Notes: generated by a model from the letters alone, not told the origin. DNA of 64,000 nucleotides from Streptomyces cyaneofuscatus (GCF_000718135.1 NZ_JOEM01000029.1:7195-71194), one strand, 5' to 3'; shown: positions 1-13,316, counted from the first letter of the stretch. Numbers and translations are program-made.

Positions 1-711
1 CTCCAGGCCGGGCAGCAGCACGACGGGCAGCAGTCCGGGGCCCACATGGCGCTTCCAGCCGCCGAGGCCGACCACCGGGCGGTCGGGGAAGACGGCGTCG
101 TCGAGGATGCAGGAGATGCCGTTGGCGAGGAAGTTACGGGCGGCGAAACCGCAGGTGCGGCGGGCCAGGCGGTACTGGGCCTCGGAGTGGTCGTTCCAGC
201 CGGCCTGGGGGTCGGCGAAGCCGGAGCGGACCCATTCGCGGACGTCGTCCAGGGAGACGTGGGCGGTGGGCACCCGGCGGCGGGCCGCCCAGAGCCGGGC
301 GACGGTGGTCTTGCCCGCGCCGGCGGGGCCGATCAGCAGCACGGCGAGCGTGGCGCCGCCGGTGCCGGGCTCGGCGGGGGGTGCGGGCAGCGGGACGGGG
401 CCGCCCGGGGGCAGCTGGACGTGTCCGGTGGCCTGGCCGCCGGAGGGCGGCGGGGTGGGCCCGGTGCCGCTCCAGCCGTGCTGGGGGGCCTGGCCGGGGG
501 CGGGAGGCTGCGGTGCGTGTCCCGGGGCCGGAGGGGCCTGGCCGTGCGCGGGAGGCTGGGGGGCCTGGCCGGGGGCGAGGGGCGGCGGGGGTATCGGGGG
601 CGGGCCCGGCGGTCCGGGGTGACCGGGGTGCTGGGCCTGGTGCGACCAGCCGACGGGCCCGTGACCGGGTCCTTGGGGCGGCGGCAGCGGGGCCCCCACT
701 GCGTGCTGCAT
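1..711 (-). CDS. P-loop ATP-binding protein with proline-rich N-terminus (partial)
   Basis: The gene runs off the left edge: 237 codons are visible from an ATG at 711 and the C-terminus is missing. Residues 1-120 are low-complexity, rich in Pro, Gly and Gln, with APGQAPQ-type repeats. A nucleotide-binding domain follows, with a Walker A loop GPAGAGKTT at about 128-136 and then a segment SLDDVREW. A later DDAVFPDRP stretch resembles small polynucleotide-kinase-like or AAA_33 P-loop kinases. The substrate is unknown. It lies downstream of aroQ on the same strand, about 120 bases away, so it may be read through from the shikimate operon. The P-loop is directly visible; the kinase resemblance is inference. 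Confidence 0.75.
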   Translation of the reverse strand, partial: MQHAVGAPLPPPQGPGHGPVGWSHQAQHPGHPGPPGPPPIPPPPLAPGQAPQPPAHGQAPPAPGHAPQPPAPGQAPQHGWSGTGPTPPPSGGQATGHVQLPPGGPVPLPAPPAEPGTGGATLAVLLIGPAGAGKTTVARLWAARRRVPTAHVSLDDVREWVRSGFADPQAGWNDHSEAQYRLARRTCGFAARNFLANGISCILDDAVFPDRPVVGLGGWKRHVGPGLLPVVLLPGLE

Positions 712-833
712 CCGGTGCCACTCCGTCTCGTAACTGCAACTGACGCTGATGGGACGGCTACCGTACCTTCCCGGGCCGCCTCAAGGTGAACGGCCCGGGA
801 GGGCAGGGAGTGCCCGTGAGCACCAGCGGACTG

Positions 834-4089
<3,256 letters not shown>

Positions 4090-4235
4090 CGGTGCTCCCT
4101 CATGCTCGCGCCTGAAAATCAAACGGCGCGGCCGGGTGCGCGGCCCCGGCCCGCCGCCTTTGATCCTCCCACGACTGTGCGCGGTGTCCGGCCGCCGGTC
4201 CAGCAACCGGACGCCACTTCATCAGGTCGAACGTG

Positions 4236-5069
4236 TCAGCGGGCCGCGAGCGCGGCTTCCCCGGCCTGCCGCATGGCCGCCAGCGGAGCGGGGCGCCGTC
4301 CGGTCATCTGCTCGACCTGGAGCATCGCCTGGTGCACGAGGAGGTCGAGCCCTCCGACGACAGCGCCGCCGCGTGCCGACCAGGCCGAGGCGAGCGCCGT
4401 CGGCCACGGCTCGTACAGGACGTCGAAGAGGATGCCCGGGTTCTGCGGTACGTCGGCGGCCACGGAGTCCGTCGTACCGGCCGGGGTCGTGGCGATGACG
4501 AGCGGCGCCTCCAGTGCGCGCGCGCCCTCCGCCCAGTCCGCGACCCGCACGTCCACACCGAGGCGCCGGCCCCAGCCGCGCATCTCGTCGCCGCGTTCCC
4601 GGCTGCGTACGTAGGCGGTGACCGGACCGGCGCAGATCACCGCGAGCGCGGCGAGGGCGGAGGAGGCGGTGGCGCCGGCGCCGAGGACGGCGGCGGACTC
4701 GACCTTCTCGACGCCGCGCTCCCGCAGGGCGGCGATCATGCCGGGGATGTCCGTGTTGTCACCGGTCCGACGGCCGTCCTCGGTGAACACGACCGTGTTG
4801 ACGGCCTCCACCGAGGCGGCGGTCGGGCTGATCTCGTCCAGCAGCGGGATGATCGCCCGCTTCAGCGGCATGGTCAGGGAGAGCCCCGCCCAGGAGCGGT
4901 CCAGCCCCTCGATGAACCCGGGCAGCGCCTCCTCGTCGACCTCGAACCGGTCGTAGGACCAGCCGTCGAGGCCGAGTCCGGCGTAGGCGGCGCGGTGCAG
5001 CACCGGGGAGAGCGAGTGGGCGATGGGCGAGCCGAGGACCGCCGCCCGGTGTGCGTCAGCCGAGGGCAT
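4236..5069 (-). CDS. aroE: shikimate dehydrogenase
   Basis: A 277-residue NADP-dependent enzyme that reduces 3-dehydroshikimate to shikimate. It shows the N-terminal substrate site LGSPIAHSLSP (about 11-21), the SLTMPLKR block with its catalytic lysine, a GDNTD segment, and the Rossmann loop VLGAGATASS. The C-terminal GGLDLLVHQAMLQ helix is typical. The frame is open further upstream, but the family start is the ATG at 5069, which overlaps the end of mltG by 14 bases. Some actinobacterial AroE-like proteins act on quinate, which the sequence cannot exclude; the operon context favours shikimate synthesis. Confidence 0.92.
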   Translation of the reverse strand: MPSADAHRAAVLGSPIAHSLSPVLHRAAYAGLGLDGWSYDRFEVDEEALPGFIEGLDRSWAGLSLTMPLKRAIIPLLDEISPTAASVEAVNTVVFTEDGRRTGDNTDIPGMIAALRERGVEKVESAAVLGAGATASSALAALAVICAGPVTAYVRSRERGDEMRGWGRRLGVDVRVADWAEGARALEAPLVIATTPAGTTDSVAADVPQNPGILFDVLYEPWPTALASAWSARGGAVVGGLDLLVHQAMLQVEQMTGRRPAPLAAMRQAGEAALAAR

Positions 5070-6828
5070 CGAACTTTTCCTTGAGCTTGAGGTGCTCGTC
5101 GTAGGTCTTGGCGAACTCGGTCTTGTGCTGGCCGTCGGTCGCGACGAAGTAGAGCCAGCCCTCGGTCGTGGGGTTGAGGGCCGCGGCCAGGGCGTCGGCA
5201 CCGGGGTTGCTGATGGGGCCCGGGGTGAGGCCCTTCTGCGTATAGGTGTTGTACGGGTCCTTGTTGCTGAGGATCTCGGACTCGCTGATCTTGATGTTGC
5301 TCTGGTTGTTCAGGTAGTTGAACGCCGAGTCGAACTGCAGCAGCTGGTTGGTCTCGGTATTGGTGGGCTTGAGGCGGTTGTAGACGACTTCGGCCATCTT
5401 CCGGAAGTCGTCGTGCGTCTTGCCCTCCACCTGGACCAGGCTCGCCACCGTGATCACCTGCCACGGCCCGTCGAGCTTGTGCTTCTTGGCGACGGCCTTC
5501 AGGTCGAGCTTGTCGTACTCCTTGTTCGCCCGCGTGACCATCCGCTTCAGCGCGTCCTCGGGCTTCGACCCCTTGGCGACCGGGTAGGCCGCCGGATACA
5601 GGAAGCCCTCCAGGGGGTCCTTGACGTCCGGGTTGTCGTCGGCCCAGTCGGGCAGGCCCAGCGACTCCGCCTTGGTCTTGGCGATCTCCGCCGTGGTGCC
5701 CTTCTTGAGTTCGAGGCGTGCGTCGATCTTGGCGTAGACCGTGACGTTACGGGTGCCCTCGGGGATCACCAAGGCGTTCTGACTCTTGGGGTCGAGCATC
5801 AGCGCGATCGCGCTGGCCGCGGACATCTCCTTGTTCAGGAGGTAGACGCCCGCCTGGAGCGACTTGCCCTTGGGGTTGTCGTTCTGCGCGGCCACGAAGG
5901 CGTCGGAGGACTTGATGACGCCCTTCTTGCGCAGGATGTTCGCGATGTCGTAGCCGAAGGAGCCCTCGGGGATCTCGACCTCGACCCGCTCGGAGGTGCC
6001 GGACCCGGCGAAGTCGGCCGGGGCGCCGAACTGCTTCTTCCAGTACGTGTAACCGACGTACGACACTCCCCCGAGGCCACCGACCAGCACCAGGGAGACG
6101 ACCAGGCAGGCGCAGCCGTTGCGGCTCTTCTTCTTGCCCTTGCCGCCCCTGCGCTCAACTCCGCCGCGGTCCCGGCGCGAGGAGCGGGAGGAGTCGTCGT
6201 CCGGGTCATCGTCGTCGTCGCGGGGCTCACGGGCGGCGGGTTCGTCGGCGCCGGTGAAGAAAGGATGCGTCTCTTCCCGCTGCTCGTCCGGGTCCCAGTC
6301 CGTCGACGGCTTCTGCTGCTGCTCGGGCGCCTCGCGGCGGCCCGGCGGCTGCGGCGGGGGGTAGGCCTCGGGGGTGCCGTAGTAGTCGTGCGATTCGCCG
6401 TAGCCGGGCTGCTGCTGGGCGTACGGGTCCTGAGGCTCGGCCCCGTACGGCACGGCGGCCTGCTGCCCGGAGTCCCAGCCGCCACCGTCGTACTGCGGCT
6501 GGGCGGGGGGCTGCTGACCGTACGGGTCCTGCTGCTGCGCGCCGTACTGGTGCTGGTGCTGATACTGCTGCTGGTGCGGCTGCTGCGGGCCGTACTGCTG
6601 GTGCTGGTCGTACGACTGCTGCTGCGGGTACTGCTGGTGGTTCTGGCTCTGGTGCTGCTGGTGGTTCTGGTGCTGCTGGGCGTACGGGTCCTGCGGATAG
6701 GGCTGCTGCTGGTCGCCGTACTGGCTCTGGCCGTGGTCGGCCTGACGGCCTCCCCATCCCTGGTCCCCGTACAAGGGGTCCTCGGGATGCCACGGTTCGG
6801 AGCCGGGGCCCCGGCCATACTCAGTCAT
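5056..6828 (-). CDS. mltG: endolytic transglycosylase MltG (YceG family)
   Basis: MltG is a membrane-anchored lytic transglycosylase that cleaves nascent peptidoglycan strands and sets glycan length. The 590-residue product has a cytoplasmic tail of about 235 residues. About 130 of these are rich in Gln, Tyr and His, followed by acidic and Lys-rich stretches. One transmembrane helix lies at about 237-262 (GCACLVVSLVLVGGLG). The extracellular YceG domain contains NVTVYAKID, ASLVQVEGKT and the conserved LLQFDSAFNY and TPGPISNPG motifs. The tail makes it far longer than the enterobacterial enzyme. It is cotranscribed with ruvX and aroE. Confidence 0.93.
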   Translation of the reverse strand: MTEYGRGPGSEPWHPEDPLYGDQGWGGRQADHGQSQYGDQQQPYPQDPYAQQHQNHQQHQSQNHQQYPQQQSYDQHQQYGPQQPHQQQYQHQHQYGAQQQDPYGQQPPAQPQYDGGGWDSGQQAAVPYGAEPQDPYAQQQPGYGESHDYYGTPEAYPPPQPPGRREAPEQQQKPSTDWDPDEQREETHPFFTGADEPAAREPRDDDDDPDDDSSRSSRRDRGGVERRGGKGKKKSRNGCACLVVSLVLVGGLGGVSYVGYTYWKKQFGAPADFAGSGTSERVEVEIPEGSFGYDIANILRKKGVIKSSDAFVAAQNDNPKGKSLQAGVYLLNKEMSAASAIALMLDPKSQNALVIPEGTRNVTVYAKIDARLELKKGTTAEIAKTKAESLGLPDWADDNPDVKDPLEGFLYPAAYPVAKGSKPEDALKRMVTRANKEYDKLDLKAVAKKHKLDGPWQVITVASLVQVEGKTHDDFRKMAEVVYNRLKPTNTETNQLLQFDSAFNYLNNQSNIKISESEILSNKDPYNTYTQKGLTPGPISNPGADALAAALNPTTEGWLYFVATDGQHKTEFAKTYDEHLKLKEKFDALG

Positions 6829-6929
6829 CGATCCCCTAGAGCCGCGAGACGACGTTCCGTCTCTTCGCTTCGCTGTGCGGTGTTTGTTCGAACCACCGAC
6901 GCATCGCGCGGAACGTTACCGTATCGCGA

Positions 6930-7415
6930 TCAGACAACCACTTCGACGCCCTCACCCGGGGGATTGCCTGACGCCCGTTCGGACTCCAGAGCGTTCTGAA
7001 GGATCACCACAGCGGCAGCCTGGTCGATGACAGACCGGCCCTTCTTGGACTTCACGCCCGAGGCGCGCATGCCCTGAGCGGCCGTCACTGTGGTCATCCT
7101 CTCGTCCACCAGACGCACCGGAACGGGCGCGATCGAACTGGCGAACGCCTGGGCGAAGTCGCGGACCTTGGCTGCCGCCGGGCCCTCGCCGCCGCCGAGC
7201 GAGCGCGGCAGACCGAGGATGACCTCGATCGGCTCGTACTCCTCCACGATCTGGCGGAGCCGCCGGTGGGCGGCCGGGACATCGCGTCCCGGCACGGTCT
7301 CCACCGGCGTGGCCAGGATCCCGTCGGGGTCGCACGAGGCGACCCCGATCCGGGCGTCCCCGACGTCGACGGCGAGCCGTCGTCCGCGGCGCATCTGCGT
7401 CATCCCGCCCGTCAC
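6930..7415 (-). CDS. ruvX: Holliday junction resolvase-like RuvX (YqgF)
   Basis: A 161-residue RNase H-fold nuclease of the RuvX/YqgF family, linked in other bacteria to pre-16S rRNA 5'-end maturation and junction resolution. Acidic catalytic residues are visible in [13 protein letters not shown], in [10 protein letters not shown] and in the C-terminal [12 protein letters not shown] helix. The ATG at 7415 overlaps the alaS stop (ATGA); an internal ATG five codons later is a weaker choice. The alaS-ruvX-mltG-aroE order is a normal actinobacterial arrangement. Confidence 0.93.
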   Translation of the reverse strand: MTGGMTQMRRGRRLAVDVGDARIGVASCDPDGILATPVETVPGRDVPAAHRRLRQIVEEYEPIEVILGLPRSLGGGEGPAAAKVRDFAQAFASSIAPVPVRLVDERMTTVTAAQGMRASGVKSKKGRSVIDQAAAVVILQNALESERASGNPPGEGVEVVV

Positions 7416-10081
7416 GCCGTCTCGGTGACGAGGCGTTCGACAGCGGCGACGGCGTCGCCGATGGCGGCCGGGTTCGTGCCGCCGCCCTGGGCGACGTCCG
7501 GCTTGCCGCCGCCACCGCCGCCGAGGGTCTTGGCGGCCGTACGGACGAGGTCACCGGCCTTGAGACCGCGTTCGCGGGCGGCCTCGTTGGTGGCGATGAC
7601 GGTGAGCGGGCGGCCGTTGGCCGTGGTGAACAGGGCCACGACGGCCGGGCGGCCGCCCTGGATACGGCCGCGGACGTCGAGGACCAGCTTGCGCAGGTCG
7701 TCGGCGGAGGTGCCGTCGGGGACCTGGCCGGTGACCAGGGCGACGCCGCGTACGTCCTTGGCGGACTCGACCAGTCCGGCGGCGGCCGCGAGGACCTTCT
7801 CCGCGCGGAACTTCTCGATCTCCTTCTCGGCGTCCTTCAGCTTGCCGAGCATGCCCGCGATCTTCTCCGGAAGCTCCTCGGGACGGCCCTTGACCAGTTC
7901 CTGGAGCTGGGCGACGACCGTGTGCTCGCGGGCGAGGAAGTTGTACGCGTCCACGCCGACGAGGGCCTCGATGCGGCGTACGCCGGAGCCGATGGAGGAC
8001 TCGCCGAGCAGCTTGACCAGGCCGAGCTGGGCGGTGTTGTGGACGTGGGTGCCGCCGCACAGCTCCTTGGAGAAGTCGCCGATGGTGACGACCCGGACCC
8101 GCTCGCCGTACTTCTCGCCGAACTCCGCGATGGCGCCCTGCTTCTTGGCCTCGTCGATCGACATGACCTCGGCCTGGACGTCGAGTTCGCGCGAGAGGAC
8201 CTCGTTGATCTTCTGCTCGACGTCGGTGAGGACCGTGCCGGGAACGGCGGCGGGCGAACCGAAGTCGAAGCGGAAGCGGCCCGGCGAGTTCTCCGAACCG
8301 GCCTGGGCGGCCGTCGGACCGAGCGCGTCGCGCAGCGCCTGGTGGGTGAGGTGGGTGGCGCTGTGGGCGCGGGCGATGGCCCGGCGGCGGGTGGAGTCGA
8401 TGGAGGCGAAGACCGGGGCCCCGACCGTCACCTCGCCGACCTGGACGACACCCTTGTGGACGTGGACGCCGGGGACCGGCTTCTGGACGTCGCGGATCTC
8501 GATGACGGCGCCGGTGTCCAGCCGGATGCGGCCGGTGTCGGCGAGCTGGCCGCCGCCCTCGGCGTAGAAGGGGGTGCGGTCGAGGACGACCTCGACCTCG
8601 TCGCCCTCGGTGGCGGCGGGCGAGGGCACCCCGTCGACCAGCAGGCCGACGATGGTCGACTCGCCGGCGGTGGCGGTGTAGCCGGTGAACTCGGTGGCGC
8701 CGGAGGTGTCGGCCACCTCGCGGTAGGCGGACAGGTCGGCGTGACCGGTCTTCTTGGCGCGGGCGTCGGCCTTGGCCTTGTCGCGCTGCTCCTGCATGAG
8801 GCGGCGGAAGCCGTCCTCGTCCACGGAGAGCCCCTGCTCGGCGGCCATCTCCAGGGTCAGGTCGATCGGGAAGCCCCAGGTGTCGTGGAGCAGGAACGCC
8901 TTGTCGCCCGGGAGGACCTGGCCGCCGGCGGCCTTGGTCTCGGTGACGGCGGTCTCCAGGATGTTGGTGCCGCCCTTGAGGGCCTTGAGGAAGGCGGCCT
9001 CCTCGGCGAGCGCGACCGTCTCGATGCGCTTGCGGTCGGTGATCAACTCGGGGTACTGGAGCCCCATCGTGTCGATCACGACGTCGACCAGGTCCTTGAC
9101 GACCGATCCGGTGGCGCCCATCAGGCGCATGTTGCGGATGGCGCGGCGCATGATGCGGCGCAGGACGTAGCCGCGGCCCTCGTTGCCGGGGGTGACGCCG
9201 TCGCCGATGAGCATCACCGACGTACGGATGTGGTCGGCGACGACGCGGAGCGAGACGTCCGTGCCCTTCTCGGCGCCGTAGCGGACGCCGGTCAGCTCGG
9301 TGGCCTTGTCCATGACGACGCGCAGGGTGTCGGTCTCGTACATGTTCTGCACGCCCTGCAGGATCATGGCGAGGCGTTCGAGGCCGAGACCGGTGTCGAT
9401 GTTCTTCGACGGCAGGTCCCCGAGGATCGGGAAGTCCTCCTTGCCGTCGCCGGCGCCGCGCTCGTACTGCATGAAGACCAGGTTCCAGATCTCCACGTAG
9501 CGCTCGTCGTTGACGGCGGGGCCGCCCTCGACGCCGAACTCGGGGCCGCGGTCGTAGTTGATCTCCGAACAGGGGCCGCAGGGTCCGGGGACGCCCATGG
9601 ACCAGAAGTTGTCCTTCTTGCCCAGGCGCTGGATGCGCTCGGCGGGGACGCCGATCTTGTCGCGCCAGATGGCCTCGGCCTCGTCGTCGTCGAGGTAGAC
9701 CGTGATCCAGAGCTTCTCGGGGTCGAGACCGTAACCGCCGTCCTCGACGGAGTTGGTCAGCGCCTCCCAGGCGAGCTGGATGGCGCCTTCCTTGAAGTAG
9801 TCCCCGAAGGAGAAGTTGCCGCACATCTGGAAGAAGGTGCCGTGGCGGGTGGTCTTGCCGACCTCTTCGATGTCCGGCGTACGCACGCACTTCTGCACGC
9901 TGGTGACGCGCGGGGCGGGCGGCTTGACCTCGCCGAGGAAGTACGGCTTGAAGGGGACCATGCCCGCGGGGACCAGCAGCAGAGTCGGGTCGTCCGCGAT
10001 GAGCGACGCCGAAGGCACGGCGGTGTGACCGCGCTCCTCGAAGAAGCTCAGCCAGCGGCGGCGGATTTCAGCCGACTCCAT
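7412..10081 (-). CDS. alaS: alanyl-tRNA synthetase
   Basis: This cytoplasmic 889-residue class II synthetase charges tRNA-Ala. It begins with [18 protein letters not shown] and carries motif 2 around [19 protein letters not shown]. The editing domain shows [13 protein letters not shown] (zinc ligands, about residues 572-576) and [13 protein letters not shown] (about 674). The C-terminal DHHA1-like region ends in [15 protein letters not shown]. Length is normal for the family. Its ATG overlaps the preceding stop by one base (TGATG), so it is coupled to the DUF6167 gene. Confidence 0.98.
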   Translation of the reverse strand: MESAEIRRRWLSFFEERGHTAVPSASLIADDPTLLLVPAGMVPFKPYFLGEVKPPAPRVTSVQKCVRTPDIEEVGKTTRHGTFFQMCGNFSFGDYFKEGAIQLAWEALTNSVEDGGYGLDPEKLWITVYLDDDEAEAIWRDKIGVPAERIQRLGKKDNFWSMGVPGPCGPCSEINYDRGPEFGVEGGPAVNDERYVEIWNLVFMQYERGAGDGKEDFPILGDLPSKNIDTGLGLERLAMILQGVQNMYETDTLRVVMDKATELTGVRYGAEKGTDVSLRVVADHIRTSVMLIGDGVTPGNEGRGYVLRRIMRRAIRNMRLMGATGSVVKDLVDVVIDTMGLQYPELITDRKRIETVALAEEAAFLKALKGGTNILETAVTETKAAGGQVLPGDKAFLLHDTWGFPIDLTLEMAAEQGLSVDEDGFRRLMQEQRDKAKADARAKKTGHADLSAYREVADTSGATEFTGYTATAGESTIVGLLVDGVPSPAATEGDEVEVVLDRTPFYAEGGGQLADTGRIRLDTGAVIEIRDVQKPVPGVHVHKGVVQVGEVTVGAPVFASIDSTRRRAIARAHSATHLTHQALRDALGPTAAQAGSENSPGRFRFDFGSPAAVPGTVLTDVEQKINEVLSRELDVQAEVMSIDEAKKQGAIAEFGEKYGERVRVVTIGDFSKELCGGTHVHNTAQLGLVKLLGESSIGSGVRRIEALVGVDAYNFLAREHTVVAQLQELVKGRPEELPEKIAGMLGKLKDAEKEIEKFRAEKVLAAAAGLVESAKDVRGVALVTGQVPDGTSADDLRKLVLDVRGRIQGGRPAVVALFTTANGRPLTVIATNEAARERGLKAGDLVRTAAKTLGGGGGGKPDVAQGGGTNPAAIGDAVAAVERLVTETA

Positions 10082-10425
10082 CAGTGGTCCTCATTCCGGT
10101 TGTTCGGGTTGTAGGGGAGCTTGCGGTACGTGTTCGGGTGGGCGGGCTCGGCCGCCTCGACGGCGTAGTGCCGCTGGACGGGGAGGTCGGGGTCGACCGG
10201 TGCCTCCAGGCCCAGCGCGCCGCCCAGTTCGGCTTCGCGCCGGACCATTCCCTCGCGGACGTCGAGTGCGAAGTCCTTGAGCCGGTGGCCGGTCTCGATC
10301 GCCTTGTCGGCGGCCTGCGCCGCGAGGCTCTCGGGCGTCAGCTGCTTGAGCTTGCGGTTGACCTTGGTGGTGGCCCAGACACCGGCGGCTGCGCCGGTGG
10401 TGAACCAGAACATGCGGCGGAACAT
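10081..10425 (-). CDS. DUF6167-like small membrane-associated protein
   Basis: A 114-residue protein with an N-terminal hydrophobic segment ([17 protein letters not shown]) followed by a charged amphipathic helix. The tail ends in [18 protein letters not shown] recognise it as the small protein that regularly sits between the DUF948 gene and alaS in Streptomyces. Its function is unknown. The stop overlaps the alaS start (TGATG), and the DUF948 stop lies about seven bases upstream, so all are one transcript. Confidence 0.8.
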   Translation of the reverse strand: MFRRMFWFTTGAAAGVWATTKVNRKLKQLTPESLAAQAADKAIETGHRLKDFALDVREGMVRREAELGGALGLEAPVDPDLPVQRHYAVEAAEPAHPNTYRKLPYNPNNRNEDH

Positions 10426-10432
10426 CGCTGGA

Positions 10433-10912
10433 TCAGTCCTTCTGTCCGCGGGTGTTTCGGCGTTCGCGCTTACGTCCGCGCGCCGAAGGTACGGTCCGGC
10501 CGACGATCACCGTGCGGCGGGAGGAGCGGCTCCGCGCCGGTTCCGGTTCGGGCTCGGGGGCGGGGGCGGTGCGGCGGCCGAGGGCCTGCCGGACGCCGTA
10601 GCCGAACGCCGCGACCTTGACGAGCGGTCCGCCGAAGGTGGAGGCGACGGTGGTGGAGAGCGCGGAGGCGTTGGAGGTGACCTCCTGGACGTCGCTCGCG
10701 ATGGCGTCGACCTTGTCCAGCTGGGTCTGGGCGGAACGCACCGTCGCCGAGGCGTCGGCCAGCAGCGGAACGGCCTGTTCGGTCACGTCCGCCACCAGCT
10801 TGGTGGTCGCCTTGAGCGTCTGGGCGAGCCTCACCAGCACCACGGCGAGGAACGAGACCAGGATCGCCCAGAAGACGGCCACGAGGATCCCGGCCACCTC
10901 TCCACCGGACAC
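10433..10912 (-). CDS. DUF948 domain membrane protein
   Basis: About 159 residues. An N-terminal transmembrane helix (VAGILVAVFWAILVSFLAVVLV) leads into a long helical region with heptad-like repeats (LADASATVRSAQTQLDKVDAIASDVQEV split across the helix), typical of DUF948. The basic C-terminal tail has a Pro-Glu stretch and is Arg-rich. The start is a GTG at 10912; the frame is open 23 codons further up through a duplicated QATSR element that looks non-coding. It is probably the first gene of the alaS operon. Function is unknown. Confidence 0.8.
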   Translation of the reverse strand: MSGGEVAGILVAVFWAILVSFLAVVLVRLAQTLKATTKLVADVTEQAVPLLADASATVRSAQTQLDKVDAIASDVQEVTSNASALSTTVASTFGGPLVKVAAFGYGVRQALGRRTAPAPEPEPEPARSRSSRRTVIVGRTVPSARGRKRERRNTRGQKD

Positions 10913-11055
10913 TGTGCACCGCTCTCTGCTCGTCGCTTGTCTGCTTGTCGCTTGTCTATCCACGAGCCTATCGCGCCGCACATCTCCTGCCGTACCGCAT
11001 TCCCGGCGGGCCCCGCCCCATTCGCCGGCGGCGGGGGCGGGCTCCGACGACCGGA

Positions 11056-11085
11056 TTGTACGGAGAGCATGCGGGCCAGTACCCT
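11056..11085 (+). promoter_or_regulatory. putative leaderless promoter of the NB-ARC/TPR gene
   Basis: TTGTAC at 11056-11061 and TACCCT at 11080-11085 are separated by 18 bases. The -10 element lies nine bases before the ATG at 11095, so transcription would begin at or next to the start codon. Streptomyces has many leaderless transcripts with this TAnnnT pattern, and no ribosome-binding site precedes the ATG. The match is by eye. Confidence 0.4.
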
Positions 11086-11094
11086 GCGTGTTTC

Positions 11095-13299
11095 ATGCGA
11101 CGCCTGCAGCACCCCTCCACCGGCCCGGACGATCCGGACTCCCCCCGATCCGCCCCGGTCGGCAACGTCCCGGCGGAGCTGAACCGGTTCGTGGGCCGCG
11201 CAACCGAACTGGCGGCGTTGGGCGGGCTGCTGGAGGAGTCCAGACTCGTCACCGTCGTCGGAGTGGCGGGCGTGGGCAAGACCCGGTGTGCCGGCCGGGT
11301 CGCCGCGCTGACGGAGAAACGGTACTGCGACGGGGTCTGGCTCGCCGAGCTGTCCCCGGTCCGCGAGCCCGGCCTGCTGGAGCACGCCGTGGTCGAGGCG
11401 CTCGGTCTTACCGACCACACGGGCAGGCCGCCGCGCACCGTGCTCGTCGAGCACCTCCGCGAACGCCGGGCGCTGCTGGTGCTGGACGGCTTCGAGCACC
11501 TGGTGGAGGGCTGCGCCGATCTCGTACGGGAGTTGCTGCGGCGGGCGCCAGGGCTCCAGGTGCTCGCGGCCGGGCGCCGCCCTCTTCTGGTGGACGGTGA
11601 AGTGACGTTCACCCTGGCCCCTATGTGCGACGAGGACGCGGTGGAGCTCTTCGCGGAGCGGGCCCGCTCGGTGCGGCCGGACCGTGAGCCGACGGCCGGA
11701 GACCGGGCGGCCACGCTGGAGCTCTGCCACCGCCTCGACGGGATTCCGCTGGCGCTGGAACTGGCCGCGGGGCGGCTGCGCGCCCTCTCCGTCGACCAGG
11801 TGCTGCTGCGCCTCGACGACCGGTTCCGGCTGCTGACCGGCGGCAGCCGCGGCGCTCCGCCCCGGCACCGGGCGCTGCGTACGGCCATCGGCTGGAGCCA
11901 TGAGCTGTGCACACCCGAACAGCGGCTGCTGTGGGCGCGGCTCTCGGTCTTCGCCGGGCAGTTCGACCTGGAGGCAGCCGAGTACATCTGCGGCGGCGCC
12001 GGTCTGCCGGCCGACGCGGTGCTCGACGTGCTGGAGGAGCTGCTGGCGCAGTCGGTGGTGGAGCGTGAGGACGGTGTGACGGGCACCCGGTACCGGCTGC
12101 TGGAGTCGGTCCGCGAGTACGGCGCCGAGTGGCTGGCGGCGGCCGGCGACACCCGGCGGATGCGGCGCCGGCACCGGGACTGGTTCCTGGGGCTTGCGAC
12201 CTGGTGCGAGCTGGACTGGTTCTCGGCGCGGCAGGCGGAGGTGGCGGCCCGGATCGACGCCGAACTGCCCAACCTCCGGCGGGCGATGGAGTGCTCCATG
12301 GAGAGCCCCGACGAGGTCCATCTCGCCCACCACCTGGCGGGCTCGCTCTGGTTCTACTGGGCGGGGTGCGGGCGGCTGTCGGAGGGCCGGTACTGGCTGG
12401 AGCACGTACTGGAGGAGCCGACCCCGTACGACGCCTCGCGGCTGAAGGTGCTGTGGGTGCTGGGGTATGTGGCGGTGCTCCAGGGGGACGCGGTCGGGGC
12501 GATCTCGGCGCTCCAGGAGTGCCGGGAGGAGGCCGAGCGGTCCGGGGACGCGACGGCGACGGCGTACGCGGTGCACCGTACGGGCTGCCTGGCGATCGTC
12601 ACGGACGACCCGGCGCGCGCCGAGGAGCTGCTGCGGGAGGCGCTCGGCCGCTACCGGGAGATCGGCGAGCTGAACAGCAACGTGGTGATGGCCCAGGTGG
12701 AGCTGGCCATGGCGGTGGCCTTCCAGGGTGACCTGGACGCGGCGGCGGACATCTGCGAGGAGGTCCGGGAGCTCTGCGAGGACCATGGGGAGCGGTGGGC
12801 GCTGGCGTACGCGCTCTATGTCCTGGCGTACGCGGCGCTGCGGCGGGGGCTGCCGGAGCGGGCGCGGCGGATGCTCGGGGAGTGCCTGTCGATCGGCCGG
12901 ACCTTCGACGACCTGCTGGTCACCGCGCTCTCGCTGGAGCTGCTGGCGCTGGTGACAGCGGTGGAGGGCGATGCCGGGGAGGCGGCGGTGCTCCAGGGGG
13001 CGGCGGAGCGGATCTGGCCCTCGGTGGGGCTGCCGCTGTTCGGCTCGGTGTATTTCGGGCGGCCGCGGGTGGAGTGCGAGGAGCAGGTGCGGCGGGAGCT
13101 GGGGGACGCGGCGTACGAGGCGGGACTGCGGGCCGGTCGTCGGCTGGACCGGGCCGCCGTGGTCGAGCGGGCGCTGGGGGGTGGGGGTGGCCGGGAGCGC
13201 CGCGACACGCCCGGGGCGGAGAGTGGTCCCTCCGCCGGGGGAACGCGAAGGCCCGCCGCCTCCCGGATGACAGGGAGGGGCGGGCCGGAGCGCTGGTGA
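11095..13299 (+). CDS. NB-ARC-type ATPase with tetratricopeptide-like repeats
   Basis: The product (734 residues from the ATG at 11095) resembles the ATPase-TPR half of AfsR/SARP-family and LuxR-type STAND regulators. Walker A GVAGVGKT lies at about 56-63, a Walker B-like LLVLDGFEH near 127, and the NB-ARC GIPLALELAAG motif near 215. A winged-helix segment (ALRTAIGWSHELCTPEQR) follows, and from about 400 there are helical TPR-like repeats. No DNA-binding domain is visible at either end, so it cannot be called a transcription factor. The last 35 codons run through a hairpin that probably ends rpsD transcription, so the true C-terminus is low-complexity. It stands alone, divergent from the alaS operon. 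Confidence 0.82.
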   Translation: MRRLQHPSTGPDDPDSPRSAPVGNVPAELNRFVGRATELAALGGLLEESRLVTVVGVAGVGKTRCAGRVAALTEKRYCDGVWLAELSPVREPGLLEHAVVEALGLTDHTGRPPRTVLVEHLRERRALLVLDGFEHLVEGCADLVRELLRRAPGLQVLAAGRRPLLVDGEVTFTLAPMCDEDAVELFAERARSVRPDREPTAGDRAATLELCHRLDGIPLALELAAGRLRALSVDQVLLRLDDRFRLLTGGSRGAPPRHRALRTAIGWSHELCTPEQRLLWARLSVFAGQFDLEAAEYICGGAGLPADAVLDVLEELLAQSVVEREDGVTGTRYRLLESVREYGAEWLAAAGDTRRMRRRHRDWFLGLATWCELDWFSARQAEVAARIDAELPNLRRAMECSMESPDEVHLAHHLAGSLWFYWAGCGRLSEGRYWLEHVLEEPTPYDASRLKVLWVLGYVAVLQGDAVGAISALQECREEAERSGDATATAYAVHRTGCLAIVTDDPARAEELLREALGRYREIGELNSNVVMAQVELAMAVAFQGDLDAAADICEEVRELCEDHGERWALAYALYVLAYAALRRGLPERARRMLGECLSIGRTFDDLLVTALSLELLALVTAVEGDAGEAAVLQGAAERIWPSVGLPLFGSVYFGRPRVECEEQVRRELGDAAYEAGLRAGRRLDRAAVVERALGGGGGRERRDTPGAESGPSAGGTRRPAASRMTGRGGPERW
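13250..13286 (-). terminator. rpsD terminator hairpin inside the opposing gene's 3' end
   Basis: A GC-rich inverted repeat: left arm 13250-13264, eight-base loop, right arm 13273-13286, with one bulged base. It lies 31 bases past the rpsD stop on the minus strand and overlaps the final codons of the plus-strand ATPase gene. Confidence 0.6.
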
Positions 13300-13316
13300 G
13301 AGCGGCTACGCCTGGA

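Noticed and set aside
10913..10981. N-terminal extension of the DUF948 protein through a duplicated QATSR element
   Set aside because: The extension is a short direct repeat (CTTGTC/GCTTGTC units) with no family match; a GTG at 10912 gives the normal N-terminus.
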